From positions 310,001-374,000 of the forward strand of contig NZ_FMZS01000004.1 of NCBI RefSeq assembly GCF_900101265.1: DNA of 64,000 bases, read 5' to 3'. Source of the DNA: Massilia sp. PDC64 (GTDB lineage: Bacteria; Pseudomonadota; Gammaproteobacteria; Burkholderiales; Burkholderiaceae_D). The position numbers and the translations under genes were made by a program. The notes beneath the pieces are model-generated. The model did not search any database. It saw nothing but the letters and a program-made list of their open reading frames with translations, and had not been told where the DNA came from. This document shows positions 18,440 to 26,255 of the stretch, in pieces (the first letter of the stretch is position 1; each line of letters begins with the position of its first letter).

Positions 18440-19236
18440 TGGCGAGGGACGATCGTGCAGCGGCGCCGGCCGGCCGGCGCAAGGGAGCTTCTCCCGTCCT
18501 GGCAGTATTGGCGTTGCTGCTGATCGTTCTCTTCGCGGGTCTGGGCACCTGGCAGGTCTATCGCCTGCAATGGAAACTGGACCTCATCGCACGCGTGGAA
18601 GCACGCGTGCACGCCGCCCCGGCGCCGTTGCCTCCGCGCGAACGCTGGGCCGGCATCACCCCCGATTCCGACGAGTACCGCCGCGTCAGGCTGCGCGGTA
18701 CTTATCTCTACGACCTCACCACCCCCGTCCAGGCGCTGACCGAACAAGGCAGCGGCTACTGGCTGCTCACGCCGTTGTGCACGGACCAGGGGATCGTCCT
18801 CGTCAACCGCGGCTTCATCCCCGCCGAACTGGGCGCGCGCACGCGCTACGCGCCGCAGCGCGCCGCCGGCGACCCGTGCGCGGGCGCGCGCGGCAATGCC
18901 GTCGACATCACCGGCCTGCTGCGCACGAGCGAGCATGACGGCGCCTTCACGCGCACGAACGACCCCGCGGCGAACCGCTGGTACACCCGCGACGTGGCCG
19001 CCATCGCCGCCGCGCGCGGCATCCAGGCCGCACCGTTCTTCGTCGACGCCGCCGCCCGGCAGAACCCGCCGGACAGCCCCGACCAGCCCGTCGGCGGCCT
19101 TACCGTCGTCAAATTCCCCAACTCCCACCTCGTGTACGCGTTCACTTGGTATGCTTTGTCCTTGATGGTGGCCGGCGCCTGGTGGTGGGTGGCCCGCCGC
19201 GGCGACGAACCCTCGCATGATGAACGACACGACTGA
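18439..19236 (+). CDS. SURF1-family oxidase assembly protein
   Basis: The 265-residue protein has two membrane helices (about 15-38 and 233-252) flanking a periplasmic domain, the SURF1 layout. Family motifs include LGTWQVYRLQWKLDLI and VNRGFIP, followed by GLLRTSE and a C-terminal NSHLVYAFTWYALSLM. SURF1 proteins help insert heme into heme-copper oxidases. The start overlaps the cyoD stop (TAATG). No cyoE/heme-O synthase gene lies in this run, which is notable. Confidence 0.92.
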   Translation: MARDDRAAAPAGRRKGASPVLAVLALLLIVLFAGLGTWQVYRLQWKLDLIARVEARVHAAPAPLPPRERWAGITPDSDEYRRVRLRGTYLYDLTTPVQALTEQGSGYWLLTPLCTDQGIVLVNRGFIPAELGARTRYAPQRAAGDPCAGARGNAVDITGLLRTSEHDGAFTRTNDPAANRWYTRDVAAIAAARGIQAAPFFVDAAARQNPPDSPDQPVGGLTVVKFPNSHLVYAFTWYALSLMVAGAWWWVARRGDEPSHDERHD

Positions 19237-20566
19237 CCTCCTGAAACGCATCTTCGAACGGGGCGCCGACAACGTCGCCGCCGTCGAGTACGTGGCCGGC
19301 CACAAGAACATGCTGCAGCTGATCGAGCTGCGCTGGATCGCCGTCATCGGCCAGATCACGACCATCGCCGGCGCGATCCTCGTGTTCGACGTGCGCCTGC
19401 CGCTCGTGCAGATGCTCGAGGTGCTCGCGTGCCTCATCGCCTTCAACATCGCCAGCCACCTGCGCTGGCACGAACACCGGCCCGTCACGAACAACGAGTT
19501 GTTCCTCGCACTGCTCGTCGACGTGGCTAGCCTCACGATGCAGCTGTACCTGGCGGGCGGGACGACGAATCCGTTCGCGTTCCTGTACCTGCTGCAGGTG
19601 ATCCTGTCGGCCGTGCTGCTGGAAGCGTGGTCGACGTGGACCATCGTCGCCATCACGCTCGCGTGCCTGGCCGGTTTGTCTGTCTTCGCGAAACCGCTCG
19701 CGCTGCCGTTCGACCACGCGCGCGGCATCTCCAGCCTGTACGTGCAGGGCATGCTGATCTGCTTCATCCTGAACGCGGCGCTGCTCGTCGTGTTCATCTC
19801 GCGCATCACGAACACGCTGAAGGCCAAGGCGGCCCAGCTCGCGGACCTGCGCCAGCGCGCGGCGGAAGAAGAACACATCGTGCGCATGGGCCTCCTCGCG
19901 TCGGGCGCCGCGCACGAACTGGGCACGCCGCTCGCCACGCTGTCCGTGATCCTCGGCGACTGGAAGCGCATGCGCGAATTCAAGGCCAATCCCGACCTGC
20001 TTGAAGAGATCACGGAAATGGAGACGCAGCTCAAACGCTGCAAATCCATCGTCAGCGGGATCCTGCTGTCGGCCGGCGAGACGCGCGGGGAATCGGCCGC
20101 GCGCACGACGATCCGCGGCTTCCTCGACAAGCTCGTCGCGGACTGGCAGCACAGCCGCCCCGTGCGCGAATTCGAATACCGCAACCGGATCGAACACGAC
20201 CTGCCGGTCGCGTTCGACTCCGCATTGAAACAAACGATCGACAACGTGCTGGACAACGCGCTCGAAGCGTCACCCGACTGGGTCGGCGTGGAAGCGGGTG
20301 TCGACGACGGCACGCTCGTACTGACCGTGCTCGATCGCGGCCCCGGCTTCGCGCCGGCGATGCTGGCCCAACTCGGCAAGCCTTACCAGTCCAGCAAGGG
20401 CCGCCCCGGCGGCGGCCTGGGCCTGTTCCTCGTCGTGAACGTGGCCCGGACGCTGGGTGGGACCGTGCAGGCCGTCAACCGGCCGGAAGGCGGCGCCGCC
20501 GTCACGCTGACGTTGCCGCTGTCCGCGATCGCGCTCGACAAGGAACCGGGACATGCCCATGGATGA
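19217..20566 (+). CDS. regB: RegB/PrrB-type redox-sensing histidine kinase
   Basis: This 449-residue kinase has six membrane helices and the RegB-family quinone-sensing heptapeptide GGTTNPF (residues 114-120) in the sensor domain. The phosphoacceptor is His233 in AAHELGTPLATL. A cysteine, Cys275, lies 42 residues after it, close to where RegB has its redox-active Cys. N-box (NVLDNALEAS) and G-boxes (DRGPGFAP, GGGLGLFLV) are intact. It overlaps SURF1 by 20 bp and regA by 14 bp. RegB family members respond to the redox state of the quinone pool, which fits co-location with a quinol oxidase. Confidence 0.93.
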   Translation: MMNDTTDLLKRIFERGADNVAAVEYVAGHKNMLQLIELRWIAVIGQITTIAGAILVFDVRLPLVQMLEVLACLIAFNIASHLRWHEHRPVTNNELFLALLVDVASLTMQLYLAGGTTNPFAFLYLLQVILSAVLLEAWSTWTIVAITLACLAGLSVFAKPLALPFDHARGISSLYVQGMLICFILNAALLVVFISRITNTLKAKAAQLADLRQRAAEEEHIVRMGLLASGAAHELGTPLATLSVILGDWKRMREFKANPDLLEEITEMETQLKRCKSIVSGILLSAGETRGESAARTTIRGFLDKLVADWQHSRPVREFEYRNRIEHDLPVAFDSALKQTIDNVLDNALEASPDWVGVEAGVDDGTLVLTVLDRGPGFAPAMLAQLGKPYQSSKGRPGGGLGLFLVVNVARTLGGTVQAVNRPEGGAAVTLTLPLSAIALDKEPGHAHG

Positions 20567-21110
20567 AGACAAAGACGACGACGACCGCCTGCTGCTGATC
20601 ATCGAGGACGACGACGCGTTCGCGCGCACCCTCGGACGTTCGTTCGAACGGCGCGGCTACCGGGTGCTGCAGGCGCCCGGTCTGGACGAGGCGCAGGAAC
20701 TGCTGAAGGAACATTCGCCGGACTATGCCGTCGTCGACCTCAAGCTGAAGGGCAACAGTTCCGGCCTCGCGTGCGTGCAGATGCTGCATGCGCACGACCC
20801 GGACATGCAGATCGTCGTGCTGACGGGTTTTGCGAGCATCGGCACGGCCGTCGAAGCCATCAAGCTCGGTGCCCGCCAGTACCTGGCGAAACCGTCGAAC
20901 ACGGACGACATCGAAGCGGCCTTCGGCCACGTCGCCGGCAACACGGACCTGGAACTGACGAACCGCACCACGTCGATCAAGACGCTGGAGTGGGAGCGGA
21001 TCCACGCCGTGCTGGCCGAGACGGATTTCAATATTTCGGAAGCGGCGCGCCGGCTCGGCATGCATCGCCGGACCCTGGCGCGCAAGCTGGAAAAGCAGCG
21101 CGTCAAGTAA
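20553..21110 (+). CDS. regA: RegA/PrrA/ActR-type response regulator
   Basis: The 185-residue regulator has a receiver domain with acidic pair IIEDDD, phosphoacceptor Asp62 in AVVDLKLKG, and the C-terminal Fis-like helix-turn-helix SEAARRLGMHRRTLARKLEK that is nearly invariant in the RegA family. It is the partner of the preceding RegB. ATG 20553 and ATG 20559 (MDEDKDD) are both possible starts. The stop region overlaps the end of the convergent fucosidase gene by 8 bp, so there is no room for a terminator between them. Confidence 0.95.
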   Translation: MPMDEDKDDDDRLLLIIEDDDAFARTLGRSFERRGYRVLQAPGLDEAQELLKEHSPDYAVVDLKLKGNSSGLACVQMLHAHDPDMQIVVLTGFASIGTAVEAIKLGARQYLAKPSNTDDIEAAFGHVAGNTDLELTNRTTSIKTLEWERIHAVLAETDFNISEAARRLGMHRRTLARKLEKQRVK

Positions 21111-22743
21111 GAACTTTTAAGGCGAACGCGTAGGGCAGGGCCGGTGCCGTGGCCGGCAGGGTCACCTTCAACCCGTCGGCCGCCTGGCGGAATGCGAGCG
21201 CCTGCCCCGTCCCGACGAATTCGACCCGCGCGACCGGCTTCTTCAGGTGCCCGGCCCTGGCGCCCATGGCAGCGATCGCGACCTCGCGCCCGGCGGGCCA
21301 GCCCATCACGAACGCATAGACGGCATCGCCCTTCGCCGTGAAGCGGACGTCGGCGGCCGTGAGCGGCGCGTTCTTCCCCTCGTTCATGCCCTGGTCCGTG
21401 AGCGGCACCGTCCGTTGCTGCGCGGGCCCTTCGCCGAACACGGCCCACGGCCGCGTATCGTAGATGGCCTCGCCGTGGACAGCCATCCAGCGGCCGATCT
21501 CCTCGACGATCGCCTGTTCCTTCTCGTCGATCGTGCCATTGCCGCGCACGGGCACGCTGAGCAGCAGGTTGCCGTTCTTGCTGACGATGTCGACCAGCAT
21601 GTGCACGACGGTCTGCGCGCTCTTGTACGCGCCGCGCTCGTACTCCGGGCGCGAATAATGCCAGCCGCCGATGCATGTGCATGTCTGCCAGGGCAGCGGT
21701 TCGATGGCGTCGGTCTGGCCGCGCTCGATGTCCCACACGAGGGAACGGCGCTGCCGTTCATCGAGCATCTTGCCGTTGATGACGGCGTCCAGCCGGCCGC
21801 GCGTGGCGATGCTGCGGTTGTACATGTGCGCGACGATGCGCAGGCCCGCGTCGCTGAACGGCCAGAAGGGCAGGGCCGTGTCGTCGAAGTAGACGAGGTC
21901 GGGATCGTACTTGTCGATCAGGTCGACGGTGCGGTCGTAAAAGTTCTCGACGTAGCGCTGCGGCGGCAGCGCGGCTCCGCCGCCCCAGTTCCACTGCACG
22001 CCCCAATCGGCCGGCGTGCCGGTCTTGCGGCTCAACGGGTGCCCCTGCGCGTACAATGCCTGCGGATCCAGCCCTTCCCACCACTGGCCCTTGCCGTCGG
22101 CCGCCGTGAGCACGCCGTCGTACGGGACGCCGGCATACGGCCCCGCCTTGTCCGCGCCCTGGGCGACCTCGTACCACGTCCACGCATGGGCCGCGTGGAC
22201 GCTGACGCCGAAGCGCAGCCCCTGCGCGCGCACCGCCTTCGCCCAGCCGGCGATCAGGTCCTTCTTCGGGCCGATGCGCGTCGAATTCCACCCGGGCTGG
22301 AAGCGGCTGTCGTACAGGTCGAAGTTGTCGTGGTGGTTCGCGAGCGCGACGAAGTAGCGTGCACCGGCCTTGCGGTACAGGGCGAGGAGGGCGTCCGGGT
22401 CCCATTGTTCCGCGCGCCACTGCCGGATCACGTCCTTGAAACCGAATGTCGACGGGTGGCCGTATTTCTGCAGGTGGTAACGGTACTGGTTGCTCCCTTC
22501 CTTGTACATATTGCGCGCGTACCAGTCGCCGAATTCCGGCTCGCACTGCGGGCCCCAGTGTGCCCAGATGCCGAACTTCGCGTTGCGGAACCAGTCAGGC
22601 GTGCGATACGCCGCCAGCGAATCCCAGTCGGCCCTGAAGGGTCCTCGCGCAGCAGCCGCCAGCGCCGGGCGGGGCAGGAGGGCGGCTGCGGCAAAGCCCG
22701 GGAGGGTGGCGGCCAACCCGCCCAGGACCTGGCGTCGTTTCAT
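21103..22743 (-). CDS. Exported alpha-L-fucosidase, GH29 family
   Basis: The 546-residue protein begins with a twin-arginine-like signal (MKRRQVLGGLAA) and a hydrophobic stretch ending near ALAAAA. GH29 hallmarks follow: YRTPDWFRNAKFGIWAHWGP, DWYARNMY, FVALANHHDNFDLYDS, and the nucleophile segment PDLVYFDD, where the Asp pair contains the catalytic residue. WQTCTCIGGWHYS and DIVSKNGNLLLSV are also typical. A C-terminal beta-sandwich (from about 450) completes it. GGAGAG precedes the ATG. It resembles the broken GH29 gene at 60082-61627. A LacI-type palindrome lies upstream. Confidence 0.92.
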   Translation of the reverse strand: MKRRQVLGGLAATLPGFAAAALLPRPALAAAARGPFRADWDSLAAYRTPDWFRNAKFGIWAHWGPQCEPEFGDWYARNMYKEGSNQYRYHLQKYGHPSTFGFKDVIRQWRAEQWDPDALLALYRKAGARYFVALANHHDNFDLYDSRFQPGWNSTRIGPKKDLIAGWAKAVRAQGLRFGVSVHAAHAWTWYEVAQGADKAGPYAGVPYDGVLTAADGKGQWWEGLDPQALYAQGHPLSRKTGTPADWGVQWNWGGGAALPPQRYVENFYDRTVDLIDKYDPDLVYFDDTALPFWPFSDAGLRIVAHMYNRSIATRGRLDAVINGKMLDERQRRSLVWDIERGQTDAIEPLPWQTCTCIGGWHYSRPEYERGAYKSAQTVVHMLVDIVSKNGNLLLSVPVRGNGTIDEKEQAIVEEIGRWMAVHGEAIYDTRPWAVFGEGPAQQRTVPLTDQGMNEGKNAPLTAADVRFTAKGDAVYAFVMGWPAGREVAIAAMGARAGHLKKPVARVEFVGTGQALAFRQAADGLKVTLPATAPALPYAFALKVLT

Positions 22744-22763
22744 GATCTCTCCGTGTTTGTTTG

Positions 22764-22775
22764 GTTATCGATAAC
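22764..22775. promoter_or_regulatory. LacI-type palindromic operator upstream of GH29 gene
   Basis: GTTATCGATAAC is a perfect 12-bp palindrome with a central CG, the form of LacI/GalR-family operators. It lies 21 bp upstream of the fucosidase start codon, a position suited to repression. The cognate regulator is not in the window. Confidence 0.5.
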
Positions 22776-22818
22776 AGTGCGCCCGAGTGTACGTTATCTA
22801 TTCAAAACAATCAACGGC

Positions 22819-23511
22819 TCAGACGTTCAGGCTGACAGGCGCAGCCCCGGCGCGGGCATCCGGCACGCTGATGTTCGCGGCGCGCGCGAGCTTCACGACG
22901 CCGCCCACGAAGCCGGACGCGTCGACGGCCACCTTGCCCAGCAGGGGAATCGCATCCTTCACGGGCAGGATGCGCACGAGCTCCACCGGGCTGATGCCGG
23001 CCTGCTGCACGAGGGCCTGGCCGTGCTTGCCCAGTTCGACCGCCTGCAGGCCGCCGATGGCGAAGTTCAGCAGGGCCTGGCCGATCAGCTTCTTCTTGTC
23101 GCTGTCCAGCTGCGCCATGCGTCGTTCCATCTCGCCGGAATCGAGCAGCCGCTTCGTCTCCGCGCTTTCCGCCGCGTACAGCGCCGCGTAACGGGCCTGG
23201 CGTTCCTTCGGCTCGGCAATGGCCGCAATGGCGGCCAGGGCGGCACGCTTGGCCGTCAGTTGTTCGTCCGTCGCGAACGCGGCGTTGATGGCGGTGACGG
23301 CGCGGCCCGCCACTTCGGACAGTTCCGCGCTCTTGCGCACGAAGCCGTCGACGTCGTAGCCCGCATCCGCGGCCCCGATCCCGGTGGCGCCTGCGAGCAT
23401 GCCACCAATGCTGGACGCGAGGCCGCCAAGCGCGGACAGCTGGGCATGGGCCGTATTCACCGCGAGCAGGCAGGCGGAAGCGGCGAGGACGTGGCGAAGT
23501 GTGCGGGTCAT
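22819..23511 (-). CDS. Secreted protein of unknown function
   Basis: The 230-residue product has a clear signal peptide (MTRTLRHVLAASACLLAVN, cleavage near AHAQ) and then a Gly/Ala-rich segment (GLASSIGGMLAGATGIGAAD) and a mainly helical remainder. I recognise no catalytic motif or family. AGGAGACCCC precedes the ATG at 23511; the frame is open further upstream but without a better signal. It lies 75 bp from the fucosidase gene in the same direction and could be the first gene of that transcript, though the operator between them argues for separate control. Confidence 0.7.
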   Translation of the reverse strand: MTRTLRHVLAASACLLAVNTAHAQLSALGGLASSIGGMLAGATGIGAADAGYDVDGFVRKSAELSEVAGRAVTAINAAFATDEQLTAKRAALAAIAAIAEPKERQARYAALYAAESAETKRLLDSGEMERRMAQLDSDKKKLIGQALLNFAIGGLQAVELGKHGQALVQQAGISPVELVRILPVKDAIPLLGKVAVDASGFVGGVVKLARAANISVPDARAGAAPVSLNV

Positions 23512-23624
23512 GGGGTCTCCTGTGCTGTGTGGGAATGGACAGCACGATAACCAGCCTTGATTTTGCGGACAATAACTTGCCGACCGAAAAGCCGCGTTTC
23601 CCCCATGCATGGGGCCGTCGCGCG

Positions 23625-23876
23625 CTACGGGGGCCGGCTGCCCACATCGTCTTTGCGCCCGGGGTCGACCTCGGGTGGCGAGCCCCGTGTCCTGTGCCGC
23701 ATGACCCGCCAGCACACTTCCGGCTGGATCAACGTGCCGCGAAAGAAGCTCCACCCTTTGTCGTTGCCGAACACCCGCATGAACAGAAGACCAATGTCGA
23801 CGATGTCCGCGGTGGCGTGATCCTTCCTGCGATTGATGCCGAAAAAATGCCGTAGCTCGTCATCGTCCTGGCTCAT
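23625..23876 (-). CDS. Small protein of unknown function, paralog of the adjacent gene
   Basis: The 83-residue product contains INRRKDHATADIVDIGLLF, then FMRVFGNDKGWSFF, a pattern repeated in the protein encoded immediately upstream. Its ATG overlaps the upstream stop (ATGA, 23873-23876), so translation is coupled. The C-terminus is basic and low-complexity. I do not recognise the family. The N-terminus is acidic (MSQDDDELRHFF). There is no signal peptide or clear membrane segment. Confidence 0.6.
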   Translation of the reverse strand: MSQDDDELRHFFGINRRKDHATADIVDIGLLFMRVFGNDKGWSFFRGTLIQPEVCWRVMRHRTRGSPPEVDPGRKDDVGSRPP

Positions 23877-24208
23877 GCCGGAACGCTTTCCGGTTCGGGA
23901 TCGCCGCCCCGCGCCGCCCTACGGTACCGGCCTGCGATGATCCTGCGGTAGACGGCCGGTCCGACGTCCGTGGCGCCGAAGAACGCTTCCGCATTGTCCC
24001 GTCCGAAAACGCCCATGAAGACGATCCCGACCTGGACGATATCCGCGCTGACAGCGTCGACCCGGCGCTCGCGCCCCCCGCGCGGCAGTCGCCCCGTGAT
24101 ACGCCGCGTCATGATCCAGGTCCCGTGCACACGGGCCAGCGGCCTGGCGAGCACCGAACCGGCCGACGATGCGAGTCTGCGCAGGCGACCATGCCAGGGC
24201 ACGCTCAT
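23873..24208 (-). CDS. Small basic protein of unknown function, first of a coupled paralogous pair
   Basis: The 111-residue product starts at ATG 24208, preceded by GGGGAGCG. The N-terminal half is Arg-rich. The second half carries RRVDAVSADIVQVGIVFM, then GVFGRDNAEAFFGATDVGP and VYRRII, matching the downstream protein's RR-x-(D/H)A-x-ADIV-(D/Q)-(I/V)-G-(L/I)-(L/V)-FM-x-VFG-x-D pattern. A shared domain of about 45 residues is therefore present in both proteins. Function is unknown. Nearby genes give no clear clue. Confidence 0.6.
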   Translation of the reverse strand: MSVPWHGRLRRLASSAGSVLARPLARVHGTWIMTRRITGRLPRGGRERRVDAVSADIVQVGIVFMGVFGRDNAEAFFGATDVGPAVYRRIIAGRYRRAARGGDPEPESVPA

Positions 24209-24269
24209 CGAGCGCTCCCCGCGCCGCAGGCCCGGGATGCAACACGCCAATGAATGTTCCTTGTAACCA

Positions 24270-24488
24270 TTAGTCACCTCCTCCGGCGGCGGTGTCCTCC
24301 CCGGCACCTGGCGACGACGTCGGGTTCGCGGCGATCATTCTCACTATTTCTTGCACCGCAGCATCCGCGAGCGTCAGGACGAGCGGCGAATAGTGGCGGC
24401 GCCGGCTCGGATCGAGCGCCACCTCCAGGCCGATTGCGAGGATCTCGGGATGCGCACTCGCGGATTCGATAAGCTTTTTTCTTGACAT
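24270..24488 (-). CDS. Possible small protein, 72 residues
   Basis: The frame from ATG 24488 encodes MSRKKLIESASAHPEILAIG followed by an amphipathic region (TLADAAVQEIVRMIAA) and a Gly-rich tail. Composition is plausible for a small cytoplasmic protein and it lies in line with the coupled pair downstream. There is no clear Shine-Dalgarno. It may not be a gene. Confidence 0.35.
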   Translation of the reverse strand: MSRKKLIESASAHPEILAIGLEVALDPSRRRHYSPLVLTLADAAVQEIVRMIAANPTSSPGAGEDTAAGGGD

Positions 24489-24745
24489 GGCGCAAGAACT
24501 TGCGAAGAAGTTATTGAAAACGAACAAGAAGAAGCTTAAGGCTTGATGCGCTGCAGCACTTGATCCCGGTCAAATCTGCCACGGCCTACTGCATATGCAT
24601 AAGAATTTTCGCGGCGGCGCAGCAATTCCGCGACAGTGAGAATTAGTTAGGGTTGAATTTGAAACCGGAACGACTTCGGTAACAATTGGTTAAGTATAAT
24701 TGTGTTTTCCTACACATTTCTTTTACCTAACCTTTCGGAGGCGGC

Positions 24746-25405
24746 ATGATCCAGATGCTGGTGGCTGATCGAAGCGAAACGATGCGCCTTGGTGTGTGTA
24801 CGTTGTTCAGCAAGCAATCGCGGGATACGGTAGTGCGCGAGGCGACGAGTCGTTCAGACCTGATCAATAAGTTGCAAACCGGGCAGTATCATGTCGTCCT
24901 CGTCGATCCGGTATTGGCAGCCGGGAGCGAGGAGACATTCCTGCGCCAGATCCGGGCCGTGGCGCCGCGTGCCCACGTGCTGGTCTATACCGAACTCGAC
25001 GAGCTCCATTTCGGGATGCGGGCCATCCGCTGCGGCGTGAAGGGGTACGTGATGAAAAGCCGTCCCGCCGATGAACTTCTCGTGGCCGCAAGCCGGGTGA
25101 GCGTGGGAAAGATCCATATGAGCGAGCGGCTCGCCGAAGAAGTCGCATTGCACACGTGGGAAGGTAAGAATGCATTGCCGCACGAACTGCTCAGCGACCG
25201 CGAATTCCTCGTGTTCGCCATGCTCGTCTGCGGCCGCAGCGTCAGCCGCATCGCCGGCATCCTCAACCTCAGCATCAAGACCATCAGTACGCACAAGGCC
25301 CGCGCAATGGTCAAACTGCGCTGCAAGAGCCTGAGCGACATGATCCAGTACAGTATCGCCAACAACCTCACAGACGTGTGCAGGGAACGCTGCACCGACC
25401 GGTAG
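24746..25405 (+). CDS. LuxR/NarL-type response regulator, atypical receiver
   Basis: The 219-residue protein has an N-terminal receiver-like domain with candidate phosphoacceptor Asp54 (VVLVDPVL) and the conserved Lys in GYVMKSR, and a C-terminal LuxR HTH (SVSRIAGILNLSIKTISTHK). The usual acidic pair near the N-terminus is reduced: VADRSE has one Asp where most have DD. Phosphorylation may therefore be weak or absent. CGGAGG lies 6 nt before the ATG. No kinase gene is adjacent. The 257-bp upstream gap (24489-24745) is AT-rich for this genome and contains a TATAAT hexamer near 24696, so a promoter is likely there. Confidence 0.87.
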   Translation: MIQMLVADRSETMRLGVCTLFSKQSRDTVVREATSRSDLINKLQTGQYHVVLVDPVLAAGSEETFLRQIRAVAPRAHVLVYTELDELHFGMRAIRCGVKGYVMKSRPADELLVAASRVSVGKIHMSERLAEEVALHTWEGKNALPHELLSDREFLVFAMLVCGRSVSRIAGILNLSIKTISTHKARAMVKLRCKSLSDMIQYSIANNLTDVCRERCTDR

Positions 25406-25413
25406 CTCGCCCG

Positions 25414-26178
25414 TCAGCCCCCGAACTTGCTGAGCGCAAACGCGGCAAGGAAGCCCGCGACCGTGATGAGGCCCGCGAAATCGTGGGCCACCTCGAACGC
25501 TTCCGGAATCATCGTGTCGACCAGCATGGCGAGGATCGCCCCGGCCGCGACGGCCGTCGTGGCCGCGACGACGGCGGGAGAAAAATCCTGGAAGACGGTG
25601 TAGCCGACCAGCGAAGCGATGCCGGAGGCGAGCGCAATGCCGCCCCAGATGCCGAAGACGTAGGTGGCCGAGCGGCCCGCCTTCTTCATGCCCGCCGCGC
25701 TGGACAGGCCTTCCGGCACATTGGAGAGGAAAATGGCGCCGACCGCCACGGTGCTGACGGCGCCGCCGCCCAGCATCGACAGGCCGATCACGATCGATTC
25801 CGGGATGCCGTCGAGGAGGGCGCCGACGGCGATCGCCACGCCGCTGCCGCTGTCCTCGGATTCGGACGGTTGCTGTTCGCCGGAGCGCTTGCGGTGCTTC
25901 GCACCCTTGTGCGACAGCACCCGGTTGGCCGCCGTGTACACGGCCGCGCCGCCGAGGAAGCCGACCGCCATCGAATTGAAGCCGCCCCGCTCGTAGGCTT
26001 CCGCGATCAGTTCGAAGGACAGCGCCGAGATCAGGACGCCGCTGCCGAACGCCATGATGGCGGCAATCAGGCGCCGCGGCACATCGAACCTGTAGCCGAC
26101 GAACGCGCCCACGACCAGCGCGCCGCCGGCCACCAGTCCCCAGAACCCGGCCTGGGCCCACAGCGGTATCCCCTGCAT
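25414..26178 (-). CDS. ZIP-family metal transporter (ZupT-like)
   Basis: The 254-residue membrane protein has eight predicted helices, a His/Lys/Ser-rich cytoplasmic loop (HKGAKHRKRSGEQQ) and the ZIP motifs DGIPESIVIG and SNVPEGLSS in helices 4 and 5. It should import zinc or related metals. The ATG at 26178 is preceded by GGAGGACGGGG. Its stop codon lies 9 bp from the end of the convergent LuxR-type gene. It is distinct from the longer ZIP protein at 10281. Confidence 0.88.
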   Translation of the reverse strand: MQGIPLWAQAGFWGLVAGGALVVGAFVGYRFDVPRRLIAAIMAFGSGVLISALSFELIAEAYERGGFNSMAVGFLGGAAVYTAANRVLSHKGAKHRKRSGEQQPSESEDSGSGVAIAVGALLDGIPESIVIGLSMLGGGAVSTVAVGAIFLSNVPEGLSSAAGMKKAGRSATYVFGIWGGIALASGIASLVGYTVFQDFSPAVVAATTAVAAGAILAMLVDTMIPEAFEVAHDFAGLITVAGFLAAFALSKFGG

Positions 26179-26255
26179 CCCCGTCCTCCGTCACGCATCG
26201 ATGGGCCGATGATAGCGGGACGGAGGACGGCGGCGGCGTACGCTACCGCGCGGCA

